Source of the DNA: Acidimicrobiia bacterium
GTDB lineage: Bacteria > Actinomycetota > Acidimicrobiia > Spongiisociales > UBA11373
Direction of reading: 5' to 3'
DNA length: 39,627 bases
Assembly: GCA_040902765.1 (NCBI GenBank)
Contig: JBBDWO010000006.1
Coordinates: 1-39,627, forward strand
In this document: positions 27,479 to 34,795 of the stretch, piece by piece
How the letters are laid out: each line of letters starts with the position of its first letter
Numbering within the stretch: position 1 is the first letter of the stretch
The notes under the pieces: generated by a model
The model's database searches: none
Told to the model about the DNA's origin: nothing
The model's input: the letters and a program-made list of their open reading frames with translations, nothing else
Program-made: the position numbers and the translations under genes

Positions 27479-27552
27479 TCGGGCTGGCCGGATTTGAACC
27501 GGCGGCCTCTTGGCCCCCAGCCAAGCGCGCTGCCAAGCTGCGCCACAGCCCG
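27479..27552 (-). tRNA. tRNA-Pro (anticodon GGG)
   Basis: A complete 74-nt cloverleaf on the minus strand: acceptor CGGGCTG/CAGCCCG with discriminator A, D stem GCGC/GCGC, anticodon stem CTTGG/CCAAG with loop CTGGGGG giving anticodon GGG (reads CCC), a five-base variable loop, and T stem GCCGG/CCGGC with loop TTCAAAT. All stems pair without mismatch. The 3' CCA is not encoded (CGA follows the discriminator base). It stands alone between two protein genes. Confidence 0.95.
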
Positions 27553-27652
27553 TTTGCTATCGGAAAGGTAGTCGGGTGGCCGAAGGTCACCAACCCGTCG
27601 GCGAACCTGGCACGCCCCCGAACATGTGTGCTGCCAAATCGGCTTGCCTACG

Positions 27653-27658
27653 TAATAT
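27653..27658 (+). promoter_or_regulatory. Candidate -10 box for leaderless 27665 gene
   Basis: TAATAT ends 6 bases before ATG 27665. It is one of the closest -10 matches in the window. Confidence 0.55.
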
Positions 27659-27664
27659 CCGGCC

Positions 27665-28195
27665 ATGCCCGACGATGCCCTCCGTGACCTCCTGTCGGAA
27701 CCGACGGTCGAACCCGATCGGGAGTTGTCAGGCCGGACATGGGCGCTGATAGGCATCCTCACAGCCGCGGTCGTGACCGGCGGATTCTGGGTGCTGCGGT
27801 CGCCGGAGATCGAGCCTGGCGCGGGCGATGTGTCGACAACGACGTCGGGCATCGCAATGGCTACGACCACCACGACGGGACTCGTCCTGGACGATCCTCC
27901 GGTCTATGCGTCGACCCTTGGGCCGGAGCCGCGGTTCGACCCCGCCCCCCTCGGAACCGAGCAGTGGCTCGCCACGATCGACCAATTTGCCCTCGCAGAG
28001 CGCCGTTGGTTCATCGACCTCGACTCAAGGGAAGTGGACGCTCCGGAGTCGGCCGCTGCGTTCACCTCTCCGCCGCCTTCATTCGAAGTCTGGGCGGGGG
28101 CCGATCCCGACACCCAGTGGCATCCCTTCCGTGTGCCCCGCACAGCTACATCTGTCGAGGCCTGGGAGGATTGCATGGCGGTGCGACAACCCTGA
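27665..28195 (+). CDS. Single-span membrane protein with Thr-rich linker, unknown function
   Basis: A 176-residue protein with a cytoplasmic N-terminus (about 23 residues), one membrane helix (about residues 26-44, WALIGILTAAVVTGGFWVL), a short Thr-rich linker (TTTTTG) and a roughly 100-residue outside domain with several Trp. I recognise no family. It faces a minus-strand lipoprotein gene of the septum-formation family and is followed by another lipoprotein gene, so this stretch seems devoted to the envelope. The start is supported by TAATAT 6 bases upstream. Confidence 0.7.
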   Translation: MPDDALRDLLSEPTVEPDRELSGRTWALIGILTAAVVTGGFWVLRSPEIEPGAGDVSTTTSGIAMATTTTTGLVLDDPPVYASTLGPEPRFDPAPLGTEQWLATIDQFALAERRWFIDLDSREVDAPESAAAFTSPPPSFEVWAGADPDTQWHPFRVPRTATSVEAWEDCMAVRQP

Positions 28196-28237
28196 AACCG
28201 AACCGCTGGGTGAGCCGGCCAGCCCGACGAGGGACGC

Positions 28238-28720
28238 TCAGCGGCCCGAGCCGCCCATCGACCCGGTCAACGGCTGCAGGTCGCGGGCGAACAGGGCGCA
28301 CAGCACCGTCCGATCGTCGGCTTCCCATGACTCACGCGTCGGGATGAGGGCGAAGAACTCAAGCTCCGACTCGGCGCGGGGGGTGCCGACGAAGGACTCG
28401 AACTCCACGGCACAACGCCGGTCGGACTCCTCGTCCAGGGCGGGCGCGCCCGGGTATTCGTCTCCCGACACGTCGTACACGAAGTAGATCTCGCTGTCGT
28501 GGGGCTCATCGCAGGGCAGGACCCGCAGCCGGGACACCGAAGCGGTCGACGCGCTCGGGTCCTCGAAGCAGTCTCCGGCGCGGAGCTCGCCGACCGCCAC
28601 CTCCCCCGCGTCCAGGACCTCTCCATCGGGACCGCGTGCCGGTCCGGTCGCGCCGCAGCCGGCGCCGATCATGGCGATGGCGATGGCGGCGACAACGCCG
28701 ATGATCCGGTCCCTGCCCAT
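28238..28720 (-). CDS. Probable lipoprotein of the septum formation family
   Basis: A 160-residue exported protein: basic start (MGRDR), hydrophobic core, and a lipobox-like IGAGC with C22, though the -3 residue is Gly rather than Leu or Val. The mature part has GDCFEDP and VLPCDEPHDSEIYFVYD, the pattern of the actinobacterial Septum_form family, in which paired cysteines and PH-E recur. Role unknown despite the name. ATG 28720 is chosen because GGAGGG lies 4 bases before it; the frame is open to TTG 28732. Confidence 0.75.
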   Translation of the reverse strand: MGRDRIIGVVAAIAIAMIGAGCGATGPARGPDGEVLDAGEVAVGELRAGDCFEDPSASTASVSRLRVLPCDEPHDSEIYFVYDVSGDEYPGAPALDEESDRRCAVEFESFVGTPRAESELEFFALIPTRESWEADDRTVLCALFARDLQPLTGSMGGSGR

Positions 28721-28791
28721 CGATCCCTCCAAGGGACGGCGTAGCGGGGGGTGAGTCTACGACACCCTCCGGGCTGCACCCGAACCGGATG

Positions 28792-28797
28792 TATGGT
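28792..28797 (+). promoter_or_regulatory. Candidate -10 box for leaderless 28804 gene
   Basis: TATGGT ends 6 bases before ATG 28804. It lies in the short divergent gap with the septum-formation lipoprotein gene. Confidence 0.5.
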
Positions 28798-28803
28798 GTC
28801 CCC

Positions 28804-29436
28804 ATGCGAGTCCGCCGAGCTCTCGTCGTGGTCCTCGCCGTGCTCGTCACCTCGTGTGGAGGCTCCGCGACCGACGCCACTTCAACGACTGCTCCCACCG
28901 CCACGACCACTGCCCCGACGCCGACGACGACTCTCGCCGGCACCACCACAACGGTCGAAGCAGAGTTCCTGCCCGCACACACCACCGAGGCAGTCGTCGC
29001 CCTCTTCAGCGATGTGGTGGCGCCCCTCGGCTTCCAGGTCACCCGGGGTTCACTCGTCGACCTCACCGCGTACCGCGCCTCACCCGAGGGGCGCCACCTG
29101 GCGGTGTACGTGGCACCGCTCGAGGAGTACAGCCCCGCCGAGCACGCGGAGGCCTTCATGCCGCTGGCGCGACTCTTCCTGCCCATGGTGTTCGAACGGT
29201 GGACGGGACTCGAGTCCTTCGACATCTGCCAGGAACCGCACTCGTGGACCGGTGGAGGCACGCCCCCGGCGGTGACCCTCTTCGACATCGATAGAGCCAC
29301 CGCAGAGGGCATCGACTGGGACACGGTCACGCTCGGTGACTTGATCGATCTCGCCGACGGCCATGACCACCTGCGCGTCACCGCCAACGCCGAGGTGGCG
29401 GCATCTGACCCCTGGCGGCTCGCTTCCGGGGGTTGA
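28804..29436 (+). CDS. Lipoprotein with Thr/Pro-rich linker, unknown function
   Basis: A 210-residue lipoprotein: signal peptide MRVRRALVVVLAVLVTSC with a good lipobox (VTSC, C18), a Thr/Ala/Pro linker of about 35 residues typical of actinobacterial surface lipoproteins, and a globular domain of about 150 residues with no motif I recognise. One Cys remains in the mature domain (DICQEP). The start is supported by TATGGT 6 bases upstream. Its divergence from the neighbouring lipoprotein hints at a shared envelope context only. Confidence 0.8.
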   Translation: MRVRRALVVVLAVLVTSCGGSATDATSTTAPTATTTAPTPTTTLAGTTTTVEAEFLPAHTTEAVVALFSDVVAPLGFQVTRGSLVDLTAYRASPEGRHLAVYVAPLEEYSPAEHAEAFMPLARLFLPMVFERWTGLESFDICQEPHSWTGGGTPPAVTLFDIDRATAEGIDWDTVTLGDLIDLADGHDHLRVTANAEVAASDPWRLASGG

Positions 29437-29444
29437 GCGGCCAC

Positions 29445-29450
29445 TAGTGT
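29445..29450 (+). promoter_or_regulatory. Candidate -10 box upstream of the DUF6941-pgsA operon
   Basis: TAGTGT ends 7 bases before a GTG at 29458 that opens a 13-codon leader frame running exactly into the next gene. Confidence 0.4.
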
Positions 29451-29457
29451 CCGCCGG

Positions 29458-29499
29458 GTGAGGAGGACCAACCGCCACAACCCGGGGCATCGACCATGA
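29458..29499 (+). CDS. Possible 13-codon leader peptide
   Basis: From GTG 29458 the frame encodes MRRTNRHNPGHRP and stops at TGA 29497-29499, overlapping ATG 29496 of the next gene as ATGA. A -10-like TAGTGT lies 7 bases before the GTG. It is rich in Arg and His with two Asn. Translational coupling of the downstream gene is the likeliest role; attenuation is conceivable. The GAGGAGG in its second and third codons could instead be a distant ribosome binding site, but it lies about 30 bases from ATG 29496. Confidence 0.35.
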   Translation: MRRTNRHNPGHRP

Positions 29500-29909
29500 G
29501 GCTCACCTCGGCGATGCTTGCCGACGCCGCTCAGGTGACGGCAGGCAAGCTCTACGTCCTCGGCGGCGCCTTCGACACGATCACTGCCCGAGCCTTCCCG
29601 GTGGTTTACCGGAGCCTCGCCGTGGTCCTGGTGGCGGAGGTCGGCCCGGCCGACCGCAATCGGGACCTCCTGATCAAGATCACCCTCGTGGACGAGGACG
29701 GTGCCGACATGGACGTGCGCTCCGAGGGCAACCTGAGGGTCGGCGCTCCGTCGTCGCTTCCCGCCGGCGCCCCCAACGTGGTGCCGCTCGTCGGCGCCTT
29801 CGGCAACGTTCGGTTCCCGAAGGCGGGAGGCTACGTGTTCATCGTGGAGGGCGAGGACGAGGAACTCGCCCGCATCCCCTTCCGGGTGCGTGGCGTCGAC
29901 GCATCGTGA
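29496..29909 (+). CDS. DUF6941-like protein
   Basis: A 137-residue beta-rich protein. The start TSAMLADAAQVTAGKLYVLG followed by GAFDTITA, and the later FRV end, resemble the DUF6941 family, whose function is not known. ATG 29496 overlaps the proposed leader peptide; pgsA overlaps its stop as GTGA, so the two are probably coexpressed. No membrane helix or signal peptide is seen. Confidence 0.7.
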   Translation: MRLTSAMLADAAQVTAGKLYVLGGAFDTITARAFPVVYRSLAVVLVAEVGPADRNRDLLIKITLVDEDGADMDVRSEGNLRVGAPSSLPAGAPNVVPLVGAFGNVRFPKAGGYVFIVEGEDEELARIPFRVRGVDAS

Positions 29910-30472
29910 CCATTCCGAACATCGTCTCCGGGATTCGCATCCTGCTCGTCCCCCTGTTCCTTTGGTTGCTGCTGGCCCGGGACGACCCTGCAGCCGCCGG
30001 TTGGCTGCTCCTCGGAATAGGCGCCACCGACTGGGTCGACGGCTACCTCGCCCGGCGCCTCGATCAGGTCTCCTCCATCGGCAAGATCCTCGATCCCACC
30101 GCCGACCGGCTCGCGGTCGGCGCCGCCGTGATCGGGGGCTGGATCGCCGGAGTCCTGCCATGGCCGGTGGCGCTGGCGATCGCCGTGCGTGAGGTGCTCG
30201 TGACGACGGTGGCCGCCGTGCTCGCCATCCGTCTCAAGACAGCCCTCGAGGTCCGCTGGGTCGGCAAAGCGGGGACGTTCGGCCTGTACGGTGCCATCGC
30301 TTCGTTCTTCGTCCATGCCGGTTCGGGTCACGACGTCTTCTTATGGCTGGCCTGGGGCTCGGCGATCCCGGCCCTCGTCTTCTATTACGTCTCGGCGGTG
30401 ATGTACGTCGGAGACGCCCGCCGCCTCATCGCGACCGGTCCATCGGTATCCTCGGACCGGTCGTCGACCTGA
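29906..30472 (+). CDS. pgsA: CDP-alcohol phosphatidyltransferase (PgsA-like)
   Basis: A 188-residue polytopic membrane enzyme with a complete CDP-OH-P motif: D42, D45, G46, A49, R50, G59, D63 and D67 at exactly the family spacing. It most likely joins CDP-diacylglycerol to glycerol 3-phosphate in phosphatidylglycerol synthesis; inositol phosphate as acceptor cannot be ruled out. The GTG start overlaps the previous stop. A pgsA gene also lies a few genes before gcvH and garA in M. tuberculosis. Confidence 0.88.
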   Translation: MTIPNIVSGIRILLVPLFLWLLLARDDPAAAGWLLLGIGATDWVDGYLARRLDQVSSIGKILDPTADRLAVGAAVIGGWIAGVLPWPVALAIAVREVLVTTVAAVLAIRLKTALEVRWVGKAGTFGLYGAIASFFVHAGSGHDVFLWLAWGSAIPALVFYYVSAVMYVGDARRLIATGPSVSSDRSST

Positions 30473-30482
30473 GAGGGTGCCG

Positions 30483-30863
30483 GTGAACGTCCCCGAGGAC
30501 CGCAGATATACCGACCAACACGAGTGGGTCCTCGTCGCTGATGATGGGGGCGTGCGCGTCGGTATCACCGACTACGCCCAGGACGCACTCGGCGACGTGG
30601 TATTCGTCGACATCGTCGCCGCCGGAACCACCGTCGAAGCGGGAGACCCGATCGCCGAGATCGAGTCGACCAAGTCGGTCGCCGAGGTCTACGCGCCGAT
30701 CGCAGGGGAGGTGACCGCGATCAACGACGTGCTCGTGGAGGACCCGGCGCTCGTCAACGGGTCACCCTACGACGACGCGTGGTTCGTCGTCATCACGCCG
30801 ACCGACCCGAGCGCGATCGACGCGCTCATGGATGCCGCCGCCTACACCGCCCTGATCGGCTGA
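30483..30863 (+). CDS. gcvH: Glycine cleavage system H protein
   Basis: A 126-residue lipoyl carrier that shuttles the aminomethyl group among the P, T and L proteins. The lipoylation site is K64 in IESTKSVAEVYAP, and YTDQHEWV and GITDYAQDALGD are family signatures. GTG 30483 is preferred over GTG 30477 because GAGAGGG at 30471-30477 is then spaced 5 bases away. A possible -10 box TATCCT lies at 30447-30452. It stands 4.4 kb from gcvT and the gcvP genes, next to garA as in mycobacteria. Confidence 0.95.
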   Translation: MNVPEDRRYTDQHEWVLVADDGGVRVGITDYAQDALGDVVFVDIVAAGTTVEAGDPIAEIESTKSVAEVYAPIAGEVTAINDVLVEDPALVNGSPYDDAWFVVITPTDPSAIDALMDAAAYTALIG

Positions 30864-30892
30864 CCCTCGACCTGCAGTCGAAGGATCAGGGG

Positions 30893-30898
30893 TACCAT
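30893..30898 (+). promoter_or_regulatory. Candidate -10 box for leaderless garA-like gene
   Basis: TACCAT ends 6 bases before GTG 30905. It would serve the garA-merR-dac-hpt-bfn run. Confidence 0.5.
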
Positions 30899-30904
30899 TC
30901 CTTC

Positions 30905-31327
30905 GTGATGGCGGATACCTCCACCCCGGATCCCGGGGACACCACCGAGCACGATCCGACCGAGACCATCGATCCGGTGGTCGAGGCGAGGGCGGTTCGC
31001 GAGCGCGAAGCAGCGGCAGGGATCCCCGGACTCGCCGGCTACGCCCTGATCGTGGCCTCCGGTCCACGACGGGGCATGCACTGGGCCCTCCCCGAGGGGA
31101 GCACCGAGGCCGGTCGCGACCTCGACGCGCCCATCCATCTCGACGACGTCACCGTGTCTCGACACCACGCCGAGTTCACCGTCGAGGACGGAATCCTCAT
31201 GGTGCGCGACCTCGGGTCGACCAACGGGACCTATGTGAACGGCCGTCGGGCCGATACCGCCGTCCTCGACGCCGGCGACGAAGTCATCATCGGGCGCTTC
31301 CACCTCGTGGTCGCCCGCGGCGCATGA
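30905..31327 (+). CDS. garA: FHA domain protein, GarA-like
   Basis: A 140-residue protein with an acidic Thr-rich N-terminus (about 45 residues) and a C-terminal FHA domain: TEAGRDLDAPIHL, VSRHHAEF and LGSTNGTYVNG carry the phosphothreonine-binding residues. In mycobacteria GarA, encoded after gcvH, is phosphorylated on an N-terminal ETTS motif by Ser/Thr kinases and controls glutamate metabolism. ETTS is absent here; TETID is the nearest, so regulation may differ. GTG 30905 is taken for the -10 box; ATG 30908 is equally possible. merR overlaps its stop. Confidence 0.85.
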   Translation: MMADTSTPDPGDTTEHDPTETIDPVVEARAVREREAAAGIPGLAGYALIVASGPRRGMHWALPEGSTEAGRDLDAPIHLDDVTVSRHHAEFTVEDGILMVRDLGSTNGTYVNGRRADTAVLDAGDEVIIGRFHLVVARGA

Positions 31328-32019
31328 CCAGGGGAGAGCGCATCACGATCGGCGACGTCGCCGAGGCCCTCAAGGCCGAGTTCCCTGCGGTGAGCGTGTC
31401 CAAGATCCGATTCCTCGAGAGCGAGGGGTTGATCACCCCGCCACGCACCCCGAGCGGCTACCGCGAGTTCCGCTCCGAAGACGTAGAGCGGGTCCGCTAC
31501 ATCCTCCGCCAGCAGCGCGACCACTTTCTGCCCCTGAAGGTGATCAAAAACAACCTCAGGTCCCTGGAGAGGGGAGAGGAGCCCACCCTGGCGCCGACAC
31601 CGGGGCCACCCGCCGCCACCTACTTCGGTGAGATGACGCCGCCGACCCTCGACGCCGCCGACCTCGCCCGTAGCGCCGGCATGCCGGCATCGCTCGTCGA
31701 CGAGCTGGTGGCTCACGGAATCATCGCCCCTACCAAGACGCCCGATGGCCCCCGGTTCAGCGCCGATGACGTCGAGATCGCCAAAGCGGCGTGGCGGATG
31801 GTGGGGCACGGCCTCGAGTCGCGCCATCTCCGGATCATCCGGCAGGGTGCCAACCGCGAGGTGGACCTCCTCCGGCAGATGACGGCGACCCTGCTGCGCC
31901 ACGCCAGCCCCGCCTCACGGCGTCAGGCCGCCGAGGTCCTCGCCGACGTTGCCCAGGCGGCACGGACGATGCAGGAGGCGATGGTGCGAGCCGACCTCCG
32001 AGAGACGCTCAACGGCTGA
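31324..32019 (+). CDS. MerR family transcriptional regulator (Rv1828-like)
   Basis: A 231-residue regulator with an N-terminal winged helix-turn-helix (ITIGDVAEALKAEFP, then SKIRFLESEGLITPPRTPSGYR) and a second, helical C-terminal domain. The C-terminal half is longer than a bare MerR and matches the actinobacterial group next to garA. No metal-binding cysteines are seen, so it is not a metal sensor. Ligand and targets are unknown. ATG 31324 overlaps the garA stop. Confidence 0.88.
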   Translation: MTRGERITIGDVAEALKAEFPAVSVSKIRFLESEGLITPPRTPSGYREFRSEDVERVRYILRQQRDHFLPLKVIKNNLRSLERGEEPTLAPTPGPPAATYFGEMTPPTLDAADLARSAGMPASLVDELVAHGIIAPTKTPDGPRFSADDVEIAKAAWRMVGHGLESRHLRIIRQGANREVDLLRQMTATLLRHASPASRRQAAEVLADVAQAARTMQEAMVRADLRETLNG

Positions 32020-32021
32020 TC

Positions 32022-33050
32022 ATGCTTCCGGCCGCTCTCGTATCTCTCGCGCTGTCGTTCGGCCCGGCGCCGCTGCATGCCCCGGTCCCGCCGGCGACGG
32101 CCTATCCGCTCAGTCCGCCGCCGGTCGTCGACGCCACCGCCTGGAAGACATGGTCGGTTCCGGCCAATGCCGAGATCGGTTCCCTCGACGCCGACCGGCA
32201 GCAACCCCTGGCGTCGCTCACCAAACTCCTCACGGCGATCCTGGTGGTGGAGAATTCTGGCCTGCTCGATTCGAGCACGATCAGTGCGACCGCAGCAGCC
32301 ACGCCCATCGGCTACATCGGACAGCCGGCGACGCGCCAGGGGGAGGTTTGGCTGGTCGGCCAGCTCCTCGAAATGATGATGGTGCAGTCGAGCAACGACG
32401 CCGCGGTGGCGCTCGCCGAGCACGTATCCGGGTCGGTTGCGACGTTCGCCCAGCTCATGAACGCGCGGGCCGCCGAGATCGGGATGAACGACTCGCAGTT
32501 TCGTAACCCGAACGGCCTCGACGCCGACGGCCACTTCTCGTCGGCCAGCGACATCATCCGCCTCGGCCTGGAGGCTCTCGAGTACCCCGAGGTGCTCGCC
32601 GTGGTCAGGGTGCGGCAAGTGTCGTTCGAGATCGGCGGTCGACAGCTCGAGATCACCGCCACCAACCGGGACCTGGGTGTGTATCCGGAGTTCCTCGGGC
32701 TGCGCACCGGGGACACCCTCATAGCCGGCCAGACGATCCTGGCGTACGTACAGGCGCCCCGGGGAGACATCCTCGCCGTGGTCCTGGGATCCACCAACCG
32801 GCGGGAGGCGTCGCGGGCCCTGCTCGCCTGGGCGTCACAGGCGCTCGGACCGCGCGACTACTTGCTCGCTCCGGCCGCCCAGAGCGCATCCGGCGACACG
32901 CTGCCGGACTGGTACCGCACGCGGCTCGAAGCGGCGCTGGCCCCGCTGCCTACCGGTGAACCCACACCGGGCCGCGGATCGCCGCTCATCGACGCCCTCG
33001 ACGCCCGCCTCAGTGAGCTGATGCCCGGTGTGCTCGGAGGCGGTCGATGA
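32022..33050 (+). CDS. D-alanyl-D-alanine carboxypeptidase-like protein (S11)
   Basis: A 342-residue exported penicillin-binding-type enzyme. A short hydrophobic start (LPAALVSLALSFG) fits a signal peptide. The active-site set is S65-L66-T67-K68 (SxxK), S123-S124-N125 (SxN) and R228-T229-G230 where the family has KTG. Arg for Lys here is a notable change, seen in some class members, and may alter substrate use. It probably trims peptidoglycan stem peptides. The family C-terminal membrane anchor is not seen. It starts 2 bases after merR ends and overlaps hpt. Confidence 0.88.
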   Translation: MLPAALVSLALSFGPAPLHAPVPPATAYPLSPPPVVDATAWKTWSVPANAEIGSLDADRQQPLASLTKLLTAILVVENSGLLDSSTISATAAATPIGYIGQPATRQGEVWLVGQLLEMMMVQSSNDAAVALAEHVSGSVATFAQLMNARAAEIGMNDSQFRNPNGLDADGHFSSASDIIRLGLEALEYPEVLAVVRVRQVSFEIGGRQLEITATNRDLGVYPEFLGLRTGDTLIAGQTILAYVQAPRGDILAVVLGSTNRREASRALLAWASQALGPRDYLLAPAAQSASGDTLPDWYRTRLEAALAPLPTGEPTPGRGSPLIDALDARLSELMPGVLGGGR

Positions 33051-33628
33051 CGGTCCTCGCCGAAGTCATCGACGCGATCACCCTCGAACGGCGCATCGCC
33101 GAACTCGGTGCTGAGATAACCGAGGCGTATGGCGGCCGCGACCTGGTGCTCCTCGGCGTGCTCAACGGGTCGGTCCCGTTCCTCGCCGACCTGTCCCGCC
33201 ACCTCCCGACGTCCATCGAGATCGACTTCCTCAGCCTGACGCGCTTCGGCGAGAAGGGGAGGGTCGGCATTGCCGTCGACTCCGGTACCGCCATCACCGA
33301 CCGCCATGTGCTCGTGGTCGAAGACATCGTCGACACCGGCCTCGCTCTGTCGTCGGTGCGCACGCTGCTCGAGACGAGGCGTCCCGCCTCGCTGGCGACG
33401 GTGACCCTCCTCGACAAACGGCCCCGTCGTATCGTGGAAGTCCCGTTGGAGTACCGCGGATTCGAGGTGGGGGATGAGTTCATCATCGGCTACGGCCTCG
33501 ACTGGGAGGGCCGATACCGCAACGTTCCGTCGCTGTGGGCGGTGCTCGACCTGCCACGGTTCCAGGAGGATCCGGGAGGGTACGCCGCGGAGGCTTTCTG
33601 GAGTGCCACTGATAGGCTGTCCGGGTGA
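33047..33628 (+). CDS. hpt: Hypoxanthine phosphoribosyltransferase
   Basis: A 193-residue purine salvage enzyme. The PRPP-binding loop VVEDIVDTG and the start of the fold VLLGVLNGSVPFLADL are clear, as is IDFLSLTRFGE and the late VGDEFIIGYGLDW. ATG 33047 overlaps the preceding stop. In many bacteria hpt sits with tilS and ftsH; here it is in the garA-merR run instead. Confidence 0.94.
   Translation: MTVLAEVIDAITLERRIAELGAEITEAYGGRDLVLLGVLNGSVPFLADLSRHLPTSIEIDFLSLTRFGEKGRVGIAVDSGTAITDRHVLVVEDIVDTGLALSSVRTLLETRRPASLATVTLLDKRPRRIVEVPLEYRGFEVGDEFIIGYGLDWEGRYRNVPSLWAVLDLPRFQEDPGGYAAEAFWSATDRLSG
33613..33618 (+). promoter_or_regulatory. Candidate -10 box inside the end of hpt
   Basis: TAGGCT ends 6 bases before GTG 33625, which also overlaps the hpt stop as GTGA. 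The gene may be both cotranscribed with hpt and started separately. Confidence 0.4.
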
Positions 33629-34116
33629 CCAGCGATGCCATCCCGGTGGAGCTGATCGGTGTCCGGATCGAGTTGCCCACCAACACGCCGATCGTCCTCC
33701 TGCGCGAGCGCGGCGGCGACCGCTTCCTGCCGATCCTGATCGGAGCCAGCGAGGCGGCGGCGATCGCCTTCGCCCTGGAGGGGATGGATCCGCCCCGCCC
33801 GATGACTCACGATCTGCTGCGCGACGTCACCGTCGCTCTCGGGGCGACCGTCGAGCGCGTTGTTCTCACCGACCTGCGCGACGGGATCTACTTCGCCGAC
33901 CTGGTCCTCGCCACGAATGGCACCGAAACCACCGTCTCCGCCAGACCTTCCGACTCGATCGCGCTCGCCGTCCGCACCGGTGCGCCGATCTTCGTGAGCC
34001 CTGCCATCCTCGATGAAGCGGGAGTCGAGATTCGCGACGAGGACGAAGAGGAGGAAGTCGCCCGCTTCCGCAACTTCCTCTCCGACGTCTCACCGGAAGA
34101 CTTCGGGACGGGCTGA
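33625..34116 (+). CDS. Bifunctional nuclease family protein (DUF151)
   Basis: A 163-residue protein of the DUF151/BFN family: IVLLRERGGDRFLPILIGASEA-type start (LPILIGASEAAAIAFALEG), RPMTHDLLRD and ARPSDSIALAVRTGAPIFV are hallmarks. Plant and bacterial relatives have RNase and DNase activity reported; the M. tuberculosis equivalent lies between two merR genes just as here. GTG 33625 overlaps the hpt stop. The C-terminus is acidic (EIRDEDEEEEVARF). Confidence 0.9.
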   Translation: MTSDAIPVELIGVRIELPTNTPIVLLRERGGDRFLPILIGASEAAAIAFALEGMDPPRPMTHDLLRDVTVALGATVERVVLTDLRDGIYFADLVLATNGTETTVSARPSDSIALAVRTGAPIFVSPAILDEAGVEIRDEDEEEEVARFRNFLSDVSPEDFGTG

Positions 34117-34224
34117 GAGCCGGTTGCCCGTTACCGGTTGCCGGTTGCCAGGCCGATTCGGTACGCCACTCCTATTTCGGGGCCCTGGAAACTGATAACC
34201 GGAAACGCTTTTCCACAGGGGTTG
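34117..34224. repeat. Intergenic region with CCGGTTG heptads
   Basis: At 34120-34147 four heptads run in tandem: CCGGTTG, CCCGTTA, CCGGTTG, CCGGTTG. The reversed AACCGG follows at 34197-34202. The rest of the gap shows no gene. Similar short intergenic motifs (CTACCAGCTACCGG) occur at 35240-35253 before gcvT. TTTTCCACA at 34210-34218 is one base from a DnaA box but stands alone. Confidence 0.55.
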
Positions 34225-34254
34225 TTGACAACTCGGGTGCGCGATTCCTAACTT
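34225..34254 (+). promoter_or_regulatory. Sigma70-type promoter for the second merR gene
   Basis: A perfect -35 TTGACA (34225-34230) is followed after 18 bases by TAACTT (34249-34254). It is the best -35 match in the window. The -35 lies in an inverted repeat GTTGT-TG-ACAAC (34221-34232). Transcription would start near 34261, about 60 bases before GTG 34324. TAAGCT at 34292-34297 is a second possible -10 box. Confidence 0.65.
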
Positions 34255-34323
34255 CCAGTCGGGTAGTTCCCGTGGGGAAATTACCGTGGTGTAAGCTTCG
34301 CTCTGGGAAGGTGAGGTCAGGCT

Positions 34324-34794
34324 GTGAGCAGTGAACAGGGTTTCCGCGCACCCGAGGTGTGCCGACTCGTAGGAATCTCATACCGCCAACTCGACTACTG
34401 GGCACGCACGGACCTACTGAAGCCCTCCCTCCAGGAGGCGCAGGGATCGGGTACCCAACGCCAGTACTCTTTCACCGACGTCGTGCAGCTGCGGGTGGTG
34501 AAGCGACTACTCGACGCCGGCATGAGCCTCAAGAAGGTCAGGCAGGCGATGGACATCCTGCGCGATCGCCTCGACAGCGACAACCCGCTCAGTGAGGTCA
34601 CGCTTCTGTCGGACGGGCAGACGATCTACGCAGCCAACAGTGACCAGGACGTCATCGACCTCTTCCGCGGGGGACAGGGCGTGTTCGGTATCGCCCTTGG
34701 ACCGGTCCAGGAACAGCTCGAGGGGGAAATACTCGACTTGTTGCCCGAGCGTGCCAGCATGACCGGTACAGAACACGCCACGATGGAGGCCTGA
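34324..34794 (+). CDS. MerR family transcriptional regulator (Rv1830-like)
   Basis: A 156-residue regulator. The N-terminal helix-turn-helix (APEVCRLVGISYRQLDYWAR, then GSGTQRQYSFTDVVQLRVV) and the DILRDRL helix are MerR-like; the C-terminal 60 residues are helical with no cysteine cluster. A MerR gene after DUF151 is the conserved actinobacterial order (Rv1830). The promoter at 34225-34254 gives it its own transcript. Its last codons hold the GGAGG that appears to serve the next gene. Confidence 0.88.
   Translation: MSSEQGFRAPEVCRLVGISYRQLDYWARTDLLKPSLQEAQGSGTQRQYSFTDVVQLRVVKRLLDAGMSLKKVRQAMDILRDRLDSDNPLSEVTLLSDGQTIYAANSDQDVIDLFRGGQGVFGIALGPVQEQLEGEILDLLPERASMTGTEHATMEA
34785..34789 (+). 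promoter_or_regulatory. Ribosome binding site for a CTG start
   Basis: GGAGG is followed after 6 bases by CTG 34796. In that frame no ATG, GTG or TTG occurs between the stop at 34760-34762 and ATG 35009, which lies in the middle of the conserved domain. Confidence 0.6.
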
Positions 34795-34795
34795 G

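Noticed and set aside
34208-34232. Possible replication origin: near DnaA box plus inverted repeat
   Set aside because: A single near match (TTTTCCACA) with no cluster, no dnaA/dnaN genes and a clear promoter explanation for the nearby sequence.
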